Source: Leucobacter sp. UCMA 4100
GTDB lineage: Bacteria; Actinomycetota; Actinomycetes; Actinomycetales; Microbacteriaceae
Assembly: GCF_027853335.1 (NCBI RefSeq)
Contig: NZ_JAFEUS010000002.1
Coordinates: forward strand, 1-64,000
Length of the DNA: 64,000 bases
Direction of reading: 5' to 3'
A program made the translations under genes and the position numbers. Numbering within the stretch: position 1 is the stretch's first letter; each line of letters begins with the position of its first letter. This document shows, one piece after another, positions 35,041 through 44,053 of this stretch. Under the pieces are notes generated by a model. It worked only from the letters and a program-made list of their open reading frames with translations. It did no database searches and was not told the DNA's origin.

Positions 35041-35080
35041 AGAAGCTTTCTGAAGCGTTCTGGAGCATACTGAAGCGTTC
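35041..35080. repeat. Four consecutive 10-bp repeats
   Basis: AGAAGCTTTC, TGAAGCGTTC, TGGAGCATAC and TGAAGCGTTC follow each other without a gap. Units two and four are identical, and the others differ at three positions each. The 10-bp period equals about one turn of DNA. Confidence 0.7.
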
Positions 35081-35508
35081 TCAAGGACACGAGCATGCTA
35101 GCAAGGCTCTTCTCAAAGGCGCCTGGTTCTGACCGAGACCACTCAACGCTCGGTAACCATTCGAGTGCAACAGACTGTACGAGCTCGCAGCAGAGTTTCC
35201 AGCGCTGCTGCCGCGACAGATCTAGGGTGCAAACGTTCCGGCTACTGGGACGGTGGACCTGTCAAGAGTGAGCCCAGCGCACCACGATGAGGGTACAAGT
35301 TTCGGAGAAGAGATACCGCGAATAGGAGACGATGGTGAGGGCGTCACGGGTGTTGGCGGCCGGAAGCGTCGCTAACACTCCGTCGTGACTTTGAGAGCAC
35401 GTTGCTGCGGCACCCGGGTGACCGTCAAGCGGCGCCATCATCGCTGACATCTGGGTGTTCACCGGTGTTGAACGGTATCGCGGCTACAGTGCTTCTCAGC
35501 TGGTACAG

Positions 35509-35539
35509 GCATGCTGGGCCTCCAGAAGGCCCAGCATGC
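35509..35539 (+). terminator. Strong hairpin in the gene-free region
   Basis: A perfect 13-bp stem (35509-35521 with 35527-35539) around a 5-nt loop, followed by CTCTTC. It looks like a terminator, but no gene runs into it on the plus strand; its meaning is open. Confidence 0.6.
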
Positions 35540-35688
35540 CTCTTCACCAACGAAGCGATCCACTGTATTGCCCCGTTTGTGGAATGACTGGTCGGGGCGA
35601 TTTTACGCTCTACGAGCTGGCCGTGAGATTCACTGCGCCGTTACGAGGCGAGTGACGATGGCCCTGCGATCTCGTCACAGCACGGGAC

Positions 35689-35738
35689 AGAGAGGGCCAG
35701 AAACAACTGTGGGCCCTCTCTCACGAGAAGGCCCACAG
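35689..35738 (-). terminator. Overlapping stem-loops after the GNAT gene
   Basis: Two stems share the segment around 35711-35720: 35689-35698 pairs with 35712-35721, and 35707-35715 pairs with 35730-35738. The second begins 17 bp after the GNAT stop and is the probable terminator for the ctaC-ctaD-ctaF-GNAT unit; the first cannot form at the same time. Confidence 0.65.
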
Positions 35739-35754
35739 AAGGATTCACGAGCGA

Positions 35755-36261
35755 CTAGCCGTGGTCGAGTACCTTACGGTAGTGCTCGCCAACAGGCTGG
35801 TAGCCGATGTGGTTAAAGAACGAACCAATGCGTGCGGTCGATGCTGAGATCTGTTGAACTCCACGGACATTGCAGTAGCGTTCGTTGACCTGCATCAGAC
35901 GCTCACCGACACCCTGGCCACGAACGCCCTGGTCGACCACAATCTCTTGGATGTGGGCGGTGAGGCCCGAAGCATGCAGGAGACGAGAAACCGTCATGAG
36001 GGTGTAGCCGACGACTTTGTTGCGCATCTCTGGCTCATCACCCTTAGAGACAAGCCCATCGAGTGAACGAACCGGCACCTTCTCATCTGAGTAGGCCACG
36101 AAAAGAACGTTCGTCTCTTGGTCGCGGTACTTGAGAACGTTATCAAGCGTAACGATGAAATCGTCTTTGCTAATAGCCGTTCTTCCGGTCGTGTATTGAC
36201 GCGCGAGCGCGAAGAGCTCGTAAGCATCTTCGCGCTCGGCACGTCTGGTGTGAATAATCAT
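35755..36261 (-). CDS. GNAT family N-acetyltransferase
   Basis: 168-aa acetyltransferase. The acetyl-CoA loop V-R-G-Q-G-V-G-E-R-L-M (about residues 121-131, the Q/RxxGxG/A motif) and the preceding beta strand I-Q-E-I-V-V-D are visible, as is the C-terminal F-F-N-H-I-G-Y. The ATG at 36261 starts 2 bp after the ctaF stop, so it is cotranscribed with the oxidase genes. The acceptor substrate is unknown. Confidence 0.83.
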   Translation of the reverse strand: MIIHTRRAEREDAYELFALARQYTTGRTAISKDDFIVTLDNVLKYRDQETNVLFVAYSDEKVPVRSLDGLVSKGDEPEMRNKVVGYTLMTVSRLLHASGLTAHIQEIVVDQGVRGQGVGERLMQVNERYCNVRGVQQISASTARIGSFFNHIGYQPVGEHYRKVLDHG

Positions 36262-36263
36262 GC

Positions 36264-36686
36264 TTAGCGAGCGTGCATTCCACGGTAGTGCTCGTACACC
36301 CACCCGATGGCGCCAACAACGAGAATTGGCGCTGCGAAGAAGATGACGAAGAAGTTACCGTTGAGCGCGAAGCCGAACACGACTGCTGAGCCACCGAAGG
36401 CGAACACGATGGGCCACCAGCTCCAAGGAGCGAAGTGACCGATCTCTGGATCGCCATCGTCGATATCAGCGTCATCGAGGTCTTCGTGCAGCGTGCCGCC
36501 CTGGTTTTTCACGACCAGGCCGAGGTAGAACGCAATCATGGCCGAGAGTGCACCCGAGAGAATGAGGGCGGTGGTACCGACCCACTCGAGGCTGTCGTGG
36601 TCAATGAAGTTCCAAACCGAGTACACGACTGCGAGCACCCAGCAGTAGGTCGCGAGCGACCAGAAGATGATGATATTACTCTTCAT
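36264..36686 (-). CDS. ctaF: Cytochrome c oxidase subunit IV CtaF
   Basis: 140-aa membrane subunit found in actinobacterial aa3 oxidases, with four helices (about residues 4-26, 37-57, 92-113 and 115-131) and an acidic loop rich in Asp/Glu (about 65-85). It lies 14 bp downstream of ctaD. It has no cofactor and probably stabilises the complex. Confidence 0.92.
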   Translation of the reverse strand: MKSNIIIFWSLATYCWVLAVVYSVWNFIDHDSLEWVGTTALILSGALSAMIAFYLGLVVKNQGGTLHEDLDDADIDDGDPEIGHFAPWSWWPIVFAFGGSAVVFGFALNGNFFVIFFAAPILVVGAIGWVYEHYRGMHAR

Positions 36687-36700
36687 GTGTGAGCCCTTCC

Positions 36701-38359
36701 CTACTTACTATCGCCAGCAAGTTCATGCTGTTCTTTGACGGGGTATTCAACCTGCTTCACGCCGGTAACCTCGGGGTGGTTGAGGTCAAATGCGGGAGAT
36801 TCTGAGCGGATGCGCGGAATCGAGGTGAAGTTGTGACGTGGGGGCGGGCAGCTTGTTGCCCACTCGAGTGAGCGGCTGAAGCCCCATGGGTCGTTGACGG
36901 TAACCTTCGGCGCATTGCGGTGCGTCAGGTATACGTTCAGGAGGAACGGAAGCATCGAAGCACCGAGAATCATCGAACCAACGGTCGAGATCTGGTTCAT
37001 CCAGGTGATGCCATCCTCTGGCAGGTAGGTGTGGTAACGACGTGGCATCGCGACAACACCGATCCAGTGCTGAATGAGGAAGGTCATGTGGAAGCCGATG
37101 AACAGCGTCCAGAAGTGGATCTTGCCGAGGCTCTCGTTGAGCATCTTGCCAGTCCACTTTGGCCACCAGAAGTAGAAGCCTGCGAACATGGCGAACACCA
37201 CGGTACCGAACACAACGTAGTGGAAGTGAGCGATCACGAAGTAGGTGTCTGAGATGTGGAAGTCAAGCGCCGGTGAAGCAAGGATCACACCGGTGAGGCC
37301 ACCGAAGACGAAGGTCACGAGGAAGCCGAGTGACCAGAGCATCGGGGTTTCAAAGGTGATGGAACCGCGCCACATCGTACCGAGCCAGTTGTAGATCTTC
37401 ACACCGGTTGGCACGGCGATGAGCATCGTCATGAGGGCGAAGAACGGCAGGAGTACTGAACCGGTGACGTACATGTGGTGAGCCCACACCGTCATCGAGA
37501 GTGCAGCAATCGAAATCGTTGCGATAACGAGGGTCTTGTAACCGAAGATCGGCTTGCGGCTGAACACCGGGAAGATCTCTGAAACGATACCGAAGAACGG
37601 AAGCGCGATGACGTACACCTCTGGGTGTCCGAAGAACCAGAAGAGGTGCTGCCAGAGAATCGGACCACCTGTTTCAACCCCGTAAACGTGCGCACCGAAG
37701 ATACGGTCTGCGGCGAGGCCGAAGAAGGCCGCTGCCAGGATCGGGAAGATGAGGATCACGATGATCGAGGTGATCAAGGTGTTCCAGGTGAAGATCGACA
37801 TGCGCCACATGGTCATGCCAGGAGCACGCATCGTGAGGATCGTGGTGATGAAGTTCACGCCACCGAGAATCGTGCCGAAGCCACCGATACCGAGACCGAG
37901 CACCCAGAGGTTACCGCCCACACCGGGCGAGAAGGTCTGGTCAGAAAGCGGCGTGTATGCGAACCAACCGAATGATGCCGCACCCTGTGGGGTGAGGAAG
38001 CCTGCAACCGCGATGGTTGAACCGAAGGTGTAGAGCCAGAATGCGAAGGCATTGAGGCGCGGGAACGCAACGTCAGGAGCACCGATCTGCAGTGGCATGA
38101 GAACGTTTGCGAAGCCTGCGAACAGTGGCGTTGCAAACATGAGCAGCATGATCGTGCCGTGCATCGTGAAGAGCTGGTTGTACTGCTCACGCGTGGCGAC
38201 GATTTCGAGGCCAGGCTGGAACAGCTGTGCGCGGATAATCAGGGCCATGAGGCCACCGATCAAGAACCACGCAAACGAGCTGATCAGGTACATATACCCA
38301 ATCACCTTGTGGTCGGTGGATGTGATCCACGAGACGACCATATTACCTTTTTTAGACAT
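36701..38359 (-). CDS. ctaD: Cytochrome c oxidase subunit I CtaD
   Basis: 552-aa catalytic subunit of the aa3 oxidase with twelve membrane helices. The haem a and a3-CuB ligands are visible in [26 protein letters not shown] (His-Tyr cross-link), VWAHHMY and H-F-H-Y-V-V. Proton-pathway residues of the K channel and the glutamate of HPEVY are present. It lies in the ctaC-ctaD-ctaF operon and pairs with ctaE of the facing operon. Confidence 0.97.
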   Translation of the reverse strand: MSKKGNMVVSWITSTDHKVIGYMYLISSFAWFLIGGLMALIIRAQLFQPGLEIVATREQYNQLFTMHGTIMLLMFATPLFAGFANVLMPLQIGAPDVAFPRLNAFAFWLYTFGSTIAVAGFLTPQGAASFGWFAYTPLSDQTFSPGVGGNLWVLGLGIGGFGTILGGVNFITTILTMRAPGMTMWRMSIFTWNTLITSIIVILIFPILAAAFFGLAADRIFGAHVYGVETGGPILWQHLFWFFGHPEVYVIALPFFGIVSEIFPVFSRKPIFGYKTLVIATISIAALSMTVWAHHMYVTGSVLLPFFALMTMLIAVPTGVKIYNWLGTMWRGSITFETPMLWSLGFLVTFVFGGLTGVILASPALDFHISDTYFVIAHFHYVVFGTVVFAMFAGFYFWWPKWTGKMLNESLGKIHFWTLFIGFHMTFLIQHWIGVVAMPRRYHTYLPEDGITWMNQISTVGSMILGASMLPFLLNVYLTHRNAPKVTVNDPWGFSRSLEWATSCPPPRHNFTSIPRIRSESPAFDLNHPEVTGVKQVEYPVKEQHELAGDSK

Positions 38360-38373
38360 AGATATCTCTCGCC

Positions 38374-39249
38374 TTAACCTTCTTGGCTCACTTCGTCAGC
38401 TGGCACGCCAGCGCCAGGCAGGTTCTGGTTCGGGTTGTAGTCGACGCCCAAGAAGCCGTGGTTATCTGGATCCTTCTTGAGGTCGGCGATGTACGCGTCG
38501 TACTCGTCTTGCTCAACAACACGCAGCTCGAAGAGCATCATCGAGTGGTATTCGCCACAGAGCTCGGCACACTTACCCATGTAGGTACCGGTCTTCTCCG
38601 GGGTGAAGCTCATGTAGTTGCTCTTGCCGGGGATCATGTCCTTCTTGTAGAGGTACTCAACAACCCAGAACGAGTGAATCACGTCACGTGACTCAAGCTT
38701 GATCTCAGTGGTCTTGCCAACTGGCAAGTAGAGCACTGGCATGGTCTCGGGGAGGGCCGAGCCATTCTCATCGGTCTGCACCTGCACACCTGAGAAGTGG
38801 ACACCCTCATCGAGGTAGTTAAAGTCCCACGCCCAACGCTTGCCGACGACCTCAATTTTGGTCTCAGGCGCATCGTAACGGGCTTCAATCTTGGCCTGCT
38901 CCTGTGCGGTGAAGGCGAAGAACCCGAGTACGAGCATCACTGGAACCGCAGTGAAGAACGTCTCAATTGGCATGTTGTAACGGATTTGGGCTGGAACACC
39001 CGTCTGCCCCTTACGGCGACGGTACGCGATGGTTGCCCAGATAATGAGCCCCCATGTAATCGCGCCAACCAGGAGCAAGACGATCCATGAGGTCACCCAG
39101 AGACCGGCAATGCCATCCCAGTGGTTCGTGACACCCGACTCTCCAGGGAGGAACCCCTGTTTTTGCTCTTGTGTGCAGGCAGAGAGCACCAGCACGGAAG
39201 CCAAAGCTACCGGGGCTGCTACCCACTTCATTCGACGATTGGAACGCAC
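38374..39249 (-). CDS. ctaC: Cytochrome c oxidase subunit II CtaC
   Basis: 291-aa subunit II with an N-terminal type II signal sequence (lipobox L-S-A-C), two membrane helices (about residues 51-73 and 93-113) and an outer cupredoxin domain. The CuA motif [12 protein letters not shown], with two Cys, Glu, His and Met, is seen near residues 229-240, with the other CuA histidine in V-I-H-S-F-W. GTG start with AAAGG upstream. It heads the operon to ctaD. Confidence 0.95.
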   Translation of the reverse strand: MRSNRRMKWVAAPVALASVLVLSACTQEQKQGFLPGESGVTNHWDGIAGLWVTSWIVLLLVGAITWGLIIWATIAYRRRKGQTGVPAQIRYNMPIETFFTAVPVMLVLGFFAFTAQEQAKIEARYDAPETKIEVVGKRWAWDFNYLDEGVHFSGVQVQTDENGSALPETMPVLYLPVGKTTEIKLESRDVIHSFWVVEYLYKKDMIPGKSNYMSFTPEKTGTYMGKCAELCGEYHSMMLFELRVVEQDEYDAYIADLKKDPDNHGFLGVDYNPNQNLPGAGVPADEVSQEG

Positions 39250-39398
39250 CGCATACCTTTCGAAAGTGAATTATTTGTAATGTCGTAAAGCTGATTACTC
39301 CCTGATAGCTTAGCGTGAATCTGCTGATGCTCGTGACACACGCCGTGCTTTTAGGGTAATCATGACGATTTCGTGCTTATTTAACGGATTTTGAGTGA

Positions 39399-39767
39399 TT
39401 AGCTGAAGCTATCGCCGCAAGCGCAGCTTCCAGCAGCATTCGGATTGTCGATCGTGAAGCCCTGTTTCTCAATGGTGTCTGAGAAATCGATCGACGCGCC
39501 GTTGAGATATGGAACGCTCATGTTGTCAACCACGACGTCTACGCCATCGAAATCGACAATCGCGTCGTTCTCGAGTTCGCGCTCGTCAAAGAAGAGCTGG
39601 TAAATGAGACCTGAGCACCCACCCGGCTGAACCGCAATGCGAAGCCGCAAATCGTCACGCCCCTCTTGGCGTAGCAAGGCCTTCACCTTCTGCTGTGCTT
39701 CGTCGCTCAGAGTGACCCCGTGAGCCGGGGTATTCGTGGCCTCTGCCACTGCTTGTTCAACAGACAT
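39399..39767 (-). CDS. erpA: IscA/ErpA-type Fe-S insertion protein
   Basis: 122-aa A-type carrier for Fe-S clusters. The three conserved cysteines are in GGCSG (about residue 51) and CACGDSF (about 115-117). The ATG at 39767 is chosen because a GAGGAG box lies 10 nt upstream; a start four codons earlier is possible. It is adjacent to no other Fe-S gene; the name ErpA or IscA is family-level. It sits between ctaC and DUF3043 genes. Confidence 0.9.
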   Translation of the reverse strand: MSVEQAVAEATNTPAHGVTLSDEAQQKVKALLRQEGRDDLRLRIAVQPGGCSGLIYQLFFDERELENDAIVDFDGVDVVVDNMSVPYLNGASIDFSDTIEKQGFTIDNPNAAGSCACGDSFS

Positions 39768-39910
39768 AATGCTGCACACTCCTCACACGCGTTTATGGCA
39801 AACGCAATCGGTATCCAGTGTACTCCACCTTTAAGCACATGCCAGACTTGGTAGGCTTACTGGGTACTAATTTCTTGACGACTGTGTATTGAATATGTGA
39901 GGCAGGAACA

Positions 39911-40492
39911 GTGGCAGAACCCGCTGACAAAGGCGAAAGCACCCAGAACGAACAGCGCGAGTCGAAGCAGACCGCGCCGAAGGGGCGCCCCACCCCATCG
40001 CGAAAGGCTGCTCAGGCAGCAAACGCAAGGCCGCTGGTGCCAGGCAAGATGGACAAAGACGCCCAGCGCCAAGCAAAGCTCGCCGAGCGCGAGGCCCGTG
40101 AGAAGGCCCGTGTCGGCGCGATGATGGGTGACGAGAAGTACCTCCCCGCGCGCGACCAAGGCCCGCAGCGCAAGCTGGTGCGCGATTTTGTCGACTCACG
40201 ACTGAACTTCGGCGAGTGGATGATTCCGCTCATGGTTGTCGTGTTGCTGCTCACGCTCATTCCGAACGACGGCCTACAGCTCATCTTCCTGAGCGCCATC
40301 TGGGGCTACGTTGCACTCTCGGTCGTTGACGCCTGGTTGTGCGGTCGTAAGGCCTACAAGCTCGTCGCAGAGCGATTCGGTGCGGATCGGGTCCAGTCTG
40401 GCACCAAGATGTACGCTGCCATGCGTTCACTGCAAATGCGCATGCTGCGCATGCCAAAGGCTCAGGTCAAGCGCGGCCACAAGCTCCAGTAA
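39911..40492 (+). CDS. DUF3043 domain membrane protein
   Basis: 193-aa protein of the actinobacterial DUF3043 family. A hydrophilic Lys/Arg/Gln-rich N-terminal part (with PTPSRKAAQAANARPLV) is followed by G-D-E-K-Y-L-P-A-R-D-Q-G-P, R-D-F-V-D-S-R and two membrane helices (about residues 104-122 and 124-142). Function unknown. The GTG start lies close to the divergent erpA gene. Confidence 0.87.
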   Translation: MAEPADKGESTQNEQRESKQTAPKGRPTPSRKAAQAANARPLVPGKMDKDAQRQAKLAEREAREKARVGAMMGDEKYLPARDQGPQRKLVRDFVDSRLNFGEWMIPLMVVVLLLTLIPNDGLQLIFLSAIWGYVALSVVDAWLCGRKAYKLVAERFGADRVQSGTKMYAAMRSLQMRMLRMPKAQVKRGHKLQ

Positions 40493-40507
40493 GCGCACTA
40501 AGCCAGT

Positions 40508-40553
40508 AACAGCTCGGCCCCCTCTCTCACAGAGATGAGGGGGCCGAGCTGTT
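40508..40553. terminator. Bidirectional terminator between DUF3043 gene and pyrD
   Basis: A perfect 17-bp inverted repeat (40508-40524 with 40537-40553) with a 12-nt loop lies between the convergent stops at 40492 and 40558. Confidence 0.88.
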
Positions 40554-40557
40554 TGCG

Positions 40558-41607
40558 CTAGCGCTTGGTGCTTGGCTGCCGCCAGCCTCGTTTGCGAAGA
40601 CCACGGTTAATGCTTCGAGCCCAGAGGGGCCCCTCATAAAGGAACGCGGTGAAGCCCTGCACAAGGGTTGCCCCGGCGTCGAGCCGCTCGATGACATCGT
40701 CTGCGGTGGTAATGCCGCCGACAGAGATGACGCAGAGCTCTTCGGGTGCTCGGGAGCGAATGCGCTTCAGTACTTCGAGGGCACGTTCTGCGAGCGGTTC
40801 TCCTGAGAGCCCGCCATCGCCGATTCGCGTGAGCTCCTGCGGAGCGGCCTTAAGCCCTTCCCTTGAAATAGTTGTGTTCGTCGCAATAATGCCGTCGAGG
40901 CCGAGCTTGACGATGAGGTCAACGATTGCGTCAATCTGCTCATCGTGCATGTCGGGAGCGATTTTCACGAGCACCGGGGTGCCCGCGGCATGTTCAAGGA
41001 CGCTTGCGAGCAATGGCTCGAGAGACTCGAGTTCTTGCAGACCACGGAGCCCTGGCGTGTTCGGCGAACTCACGTTGACGGCTAGGTAGTCGGCCACGGG
41101 GGCGAGACGCTGTGTGCTGATGACGTAGTCGTCAGTCGCCTGTTCGACCGGTGTTGAGCGGTTCTTGCCAATGTTTGCACCGATGATTGGGCGCTTCGTA
41201 CGTTTGGCTGCCTGCGAGATGCGCGTTTCGGCAAGCCACGAGCCTTTATTGTTGAAGCCCATTCGGTTGACGACGCCTCGGTCATCGACGAGCCTGAAGA
41301 GGCGGGGCTTGGGGTTTCCCGGCTGCCCCACCGGGGTCACCGTGCCGATCTCAACGTGCCCGAAGCCGATGGCGCCAAGGCCGTCAATGCCCTCGGCGTT
41401 TTTATCGAAGCCGGCAGCGATACCGAATGGACTCTCAAAGGTGAGGCCAAGCGTTTCGACCTTGAGGCTCGGGTCAGGCTTGCAGAACCAACGCACGGGC
41501 GAACGAAAGGCGCCGAACACCTTAATCGCCGCGAATGCGAGGTGGTGCGCCGTCTCAGGGTCCATACGGCAGAAGACGTGCTTGAACAGTGTCGGGTACA
41601 GGCGCAT
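40558..41607 (-). CDS. pyrD: Dihydroorotate dehydrogenase (quinone) PyrD
   Basis: 349-aa class 2 dihydroorotate dehydrogenase of pyrimidine synthesis, membrane-associated and quinone-linked. It has the N-terminal helical extension of class 2, the FMN motif P-F-G-I-A-A-G-F-D-K-N, the catalytic Ser in N-V-S-S-P-N-T-P-G-L-R and the C-terminal G-G-I-T-T-A-D-D. It ends facing DUF3043 and follows nrdR by 3 bp, so the two are cotranscribed. Confidence 0.95.
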   Translation of the reverse strand: MRLYPTLFKHVFCRMDPETAHHLAFAAIKVFGAFRSPVRWFCKPDPSLKVETLGLTFESPFGIAAGFDKNAEGIDGLGAIGFGHVEIGTVTPVGQPGNPKPRLFRLVDDRGVVNRMGFNNKGSWLAETRISQAAKRTKRPIIGANIGKNRSTPVEQATDDYVISTQRLAPVADYLAVNVSSPNTPGLRGLQELESLEPLLASVLEHAAGTPVLVKIAPDMHDEQIDAIVDLIVKLGLDGIIATNTTISREGLKAAPQELTRIGDGGLSGEPLAERALEVLKRIRSRAPEELCVISVGGITTADDVIERLDAGATLVQGFTAFLYEGPLWARSINRGLRKRGWRQPSTKR

Positions 41608-41610
41608 GGC

Positions 41611-42066
41611 TTAGCTTTCTGAGGTGGTTTGACGAAGGTCGGCGATCGCTGCCTCGAAGTCATCGAGCGAATCAAAACCTTGGTAGACACTCGCGAAGCG
41701 GAGGTACGCGACTTCGTCAAGGGTACGCAAGTGTGGCAGTACTGCGAGACCGATATCGTTTGCGTCGAACTGTGAGCTTCCGCTCTGTCGCAGGCTTTCT
41801 TCAACGTTCTGCGCGAGCTTTGCGAGGTCTGTGTCGGTGACGGGCCTTCCCTGACACGCCTTACGCACGCCCGTCACGACCTTGTCGCGGCTGAAGGCCT
41901 CAATGACCCCACTGCGCTTAATCACCATGAGGCTGGCCGACTCGAGCGTGTTGAACCGCCCGCCGCACTTTGGGCACTGCCTACGGCGACGAATCGAAGC
42001 GCCATCATCAGAGGTGCGTGAATCGATAACGCGCGAGTCTGAGTTGCGACAGAACGGACAGTGCAC
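41611..42066 (-). CDS. nrdR: Transcriptional repressor NrdR
   Basis: 151-aa repressor of ribonucleotide reductase genes. The zinc ribbon uses C3, C6, C31 and C34 (MHCPFC...CPKCGGRF), followed by the ATP-cone domain (about residues 46-136) with [11 protein letters not shown] and R-D-K-V-V-T-G. Full family length. No NrdR box was searched; target nrd genes are not in the window. Confidence 0.95.
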   Translation of the reverse strand: MHCPFCRNSDSRVIDSRTSDDGASIRRRRQCPKCGGRFNTLESASLMVIKRSGVIEAFSRDKVVTGVRKACQGRPVTDTDLAKLAQNVEESLRQSGSSQFDANDIGLAVLPHLRTLDEVAYLRFASVYQGFDSLDDFEAAIADLRQTTSES

Positions 42067-42172
42067 GGGGTGCTCCTTGGGTTTCAGGGTACGACTTCAC
42101 CGAGGTCGGCGCTCGCGCAGAGGGTACCGTCTCACGAATGCGAACGCCCTACCCCATGAGCGACCTCTCTCG

Positions 42173-43036
42173 TTACGTCAATTCTAGCTGGTGCTGAGGC
42201 GCCGAGTCTTCGAGGAGACCCCGCGCAATGAAGTCTCGCGCTACTCTTGCCGCTTCGAGACGTGCGTCATCGGTCGCGACATCGAGTAACTCGGCGAGAG
42301 CACCGGCAATTTCACCGAGCGTGAGGTCGCCATCGCAGGCTCCCAGCATTGCGCTCGTGAAGGTGTCGACCGACTCGAAGCGTTCGATACCGTCACGCAA
42401 CACAAATGAGATGCTCGTGATTTCTTCGGTGCCAGGCACAAGCGTGCGCACCTCTTCAACACCATCGCAAAGCGAGTAGTGCTTATCGAGGAGTGCGTCG
42501 TCGCTCAGTTGCGTCGCGGCTGCGTGCTCAGCGAAGGCTGCAGACCAAGCCGAACCAAAATGCGTCTCGCCGCCCAACTGCCCTGCGACGCGCTCAGCGT
42601 GCACGAACGCGCGTTCGCCGCTTGCCACCTTGCGCAACATCACGTAACCAAAGCACACTCGTGAAACGTTACGGCTGGTGAGATCGGCGATCCACTCTGA
42701 TAAACGGGTGTGGTATCGAGTCTCGTGCTCGCGCAGCCCGCCGTCGCGCAACCACAGCGAGGCGTACTCGAGCGGGGTCTGCCTGCCGCGCTCGATGAGC
42801 CATGCCGAGCATGTGTCACCCGCCTCAGGAACGAGCGAGGCGAGCGCCTGCTCACCGTCTTCGCTGCCCCACACGAACTCCCAGTTCGCGAGGGTGACGA
42901 GGCATGCACCTTCGTTGAGCACGGCAGGAACCTCAGCGAGCAGCCGCCTGAGCAGCCGATCACCCGGTTCGTTTGACGAGCGGTAGACGAACTGTTTCTC
43001 CGCATCGGTGTGTTGTGGCGAAATCACGAATGGCGG
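42173..43036 (-). pseudogene. C-terminal half of a methyltransferase gene split by the island
   Basis: In-frame remainder of a class I SAM methyltransferase, beginning P-P-F-V-I-S-P at the NPPF motif IV and running about 287 residues to the original stop. The matching N-terminal half is at 54482-55171. The reading frame continues into the island, where an ATG at 43123 could give a 316-aa fusion protein with 29 extra residues, but without the SAM-binding half it should be inactive. Together the halves make about 517 aa, the length of the actinobacterial DUF7059/DUF7782 methyltransferases, an identification made from memory. Confidence 0.85.
43028..43036. repeat. Left junction of the island (att-like repeat copy)
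   Basis: GAATGGCGG, matching 8 of 9 bases with GAAGGGCGG at the right junction. It encodes PPF of the methyltransferase on the minus strand. The core of recombination is presumably inside it. Confidence 0.65.
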
Positions 43037-43393
43037 TTCCCTGCATTGTTCGCATGTGTTGTAACTTGACTCTTCGACCGGCCTGACCGCTACTTTGAAA
43101 AGTAACCATCTGTCCCTAAGCATCCGCGCGTCAGAGTCAGGATGTCTGTACTTCCCTCTTTACGCACCCCAGAGCGCCCGGACGAAAATCGAATCGTCTC
43201 CGCGATCGGGGCGCTAACAGTTGCAAGACACCCCCCATGATTTTTCTCCGCATGGACATAGCACGAGACTGTAGACAGGTTGTCCTCGCCATCAGCTGGG
43301 TAGTCGGCAAAAGGAGTGCGTAACCATCAATCGAATGTAAAGAATCTGATACATTGAAGAATAGATTAACTTGCACCTAATTCACGAGGATCA
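43037..43393. promoter_or_regulatory. Left end of island, leader of the defence operon
   Basis: About 357 bp without a convincing gene. The last 80 bp are A/T-rich (GAATGTAAAGAATCTGATAC nearby) and should carry the operon's promoter; CACGAGG precedes the ATG at 43394. It may also hold recombinase-binding sites, which I cannot identify. Confidence 0.5.
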
Positions 43394-44053
43394 ATGACAG
43401 CACTGACACCAGATGAGCAACTCATCAAGTCGCGCCATCGAGTGAGAGCGCATGGTGAGGTATTCACCCCAAGGTCGATGGTCAATCGGATGCTTGACCT
43501 CGTGAAGCCAGAGTTAGAAACCGGCCCTAACTTCGTAGACAAGACGTTCTTCGAGCCTGCCGCTGGCGACGGAAACTTCCTGATCGCCATACTTCGCCGG
43601 AAGCTGCACGCCATCGAGAAGCGCTACCAGCCGACAGTGTGGCAGACCGAATCCTTGTTTGCCCTCGCTTCGATCTACGCTATCGAGCTCCTCGAAGACA
43701 ATCACCGGGCAGCGCAAGAATCGCTTCTAGACATTTTCGTCGAGTTCCACCAACGCGCCGGAAACTCCTGTGGACCACGCACGAACCTCTACCGTTCGGC
43801 AGCCAAGCTTATCGAGCGCAACATTCTCCAGGGCAACACCCTCACAGGTCTTGATGCCGCTGGTGCAGAGATTCAATTCTCGTGGTGGCATCGCGTGCTC
43901 AACGAACCAGGCATGGTCCAGCGAGAACCATTCTCTCTTTCATCATTGCGAAACTCATCTACTGGCATAGGGATGTTCGATTTTGCGATCTACGACTCCT
44001 ACGCAGTCTGCCGCGTCGAGCACGTCTACAAAGAAGTGAAGGCTAATGTCTAA
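43394..44053 (+). CDS. Partial N6-adenine DNA methylase-like protein
   Basis: 219-aa protein with the N-terminal features of a DNA adenine methylase: G-E-V-F-T-P-R-S-M-V-N-R-M-L-D (residues 21-35, motif X) and F-F-E-P-A-A-G-D-G-N-F-L (52-63, motif I for SAM binding). The usual NPPY motif IV is not found; at the expected place near residue 200 the sequence is F-D-F-A-I-Y-D-S-Y. It ends 8 nt into the next gene (frames overlap), so the operon is tightly coupled. It could be a SAM-binding helper subunit of the system, or a truncated methylase. Confidence 0.8.
   Translation: MTALTPDEQLIKSRHRVRAHGEVFTPRSMVNRMLDLVKPELETGPNFVDKTFFEPAAGDGNFLIAILRRKLHAIEKRYQPTVWQTESLFALASIYAIELLEDNHRAAQESLLDIFVEFHQRAGNSCGPRTNLYRSAAKLIERNILQGNTLTGLDAAGAEIQFSWWHRVLNEPGMVQREPFSLSSLRNSSTGIGMFDFAIYDSYAVCRVEHVYKEVKANV

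Larger units (their letters stand above)
34640..35688. other. About 1.05 kb with no convincing gene
   Basis: Between the qcrB terminator and the GNAT gene no frame has good codon use, a ribosome site or recognisable homology on either strand; the longest are under 100 codons and mutually overlapping. The stretch holds a decamer repeat (35041-35080) and a strong plus-strand hairpin (35509-35539), so an untranslated RNA or a decayed gene is possible. The oxidase and bc1 genes face each other across it. Confidence 0.6.

Noticed and set aside
42173-43123. Stand-alone 316-aa hypothetical protein
   Set aside because: It is the C-terminal part of the split methyltransferase with 29 codons borrowed from the island, not an independent gene.
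43137-43376. 79-codon frame in the left end of the island
   Set aside because: Composition is not protein-like, no ribosome site and no homology seen; treated as leader region.
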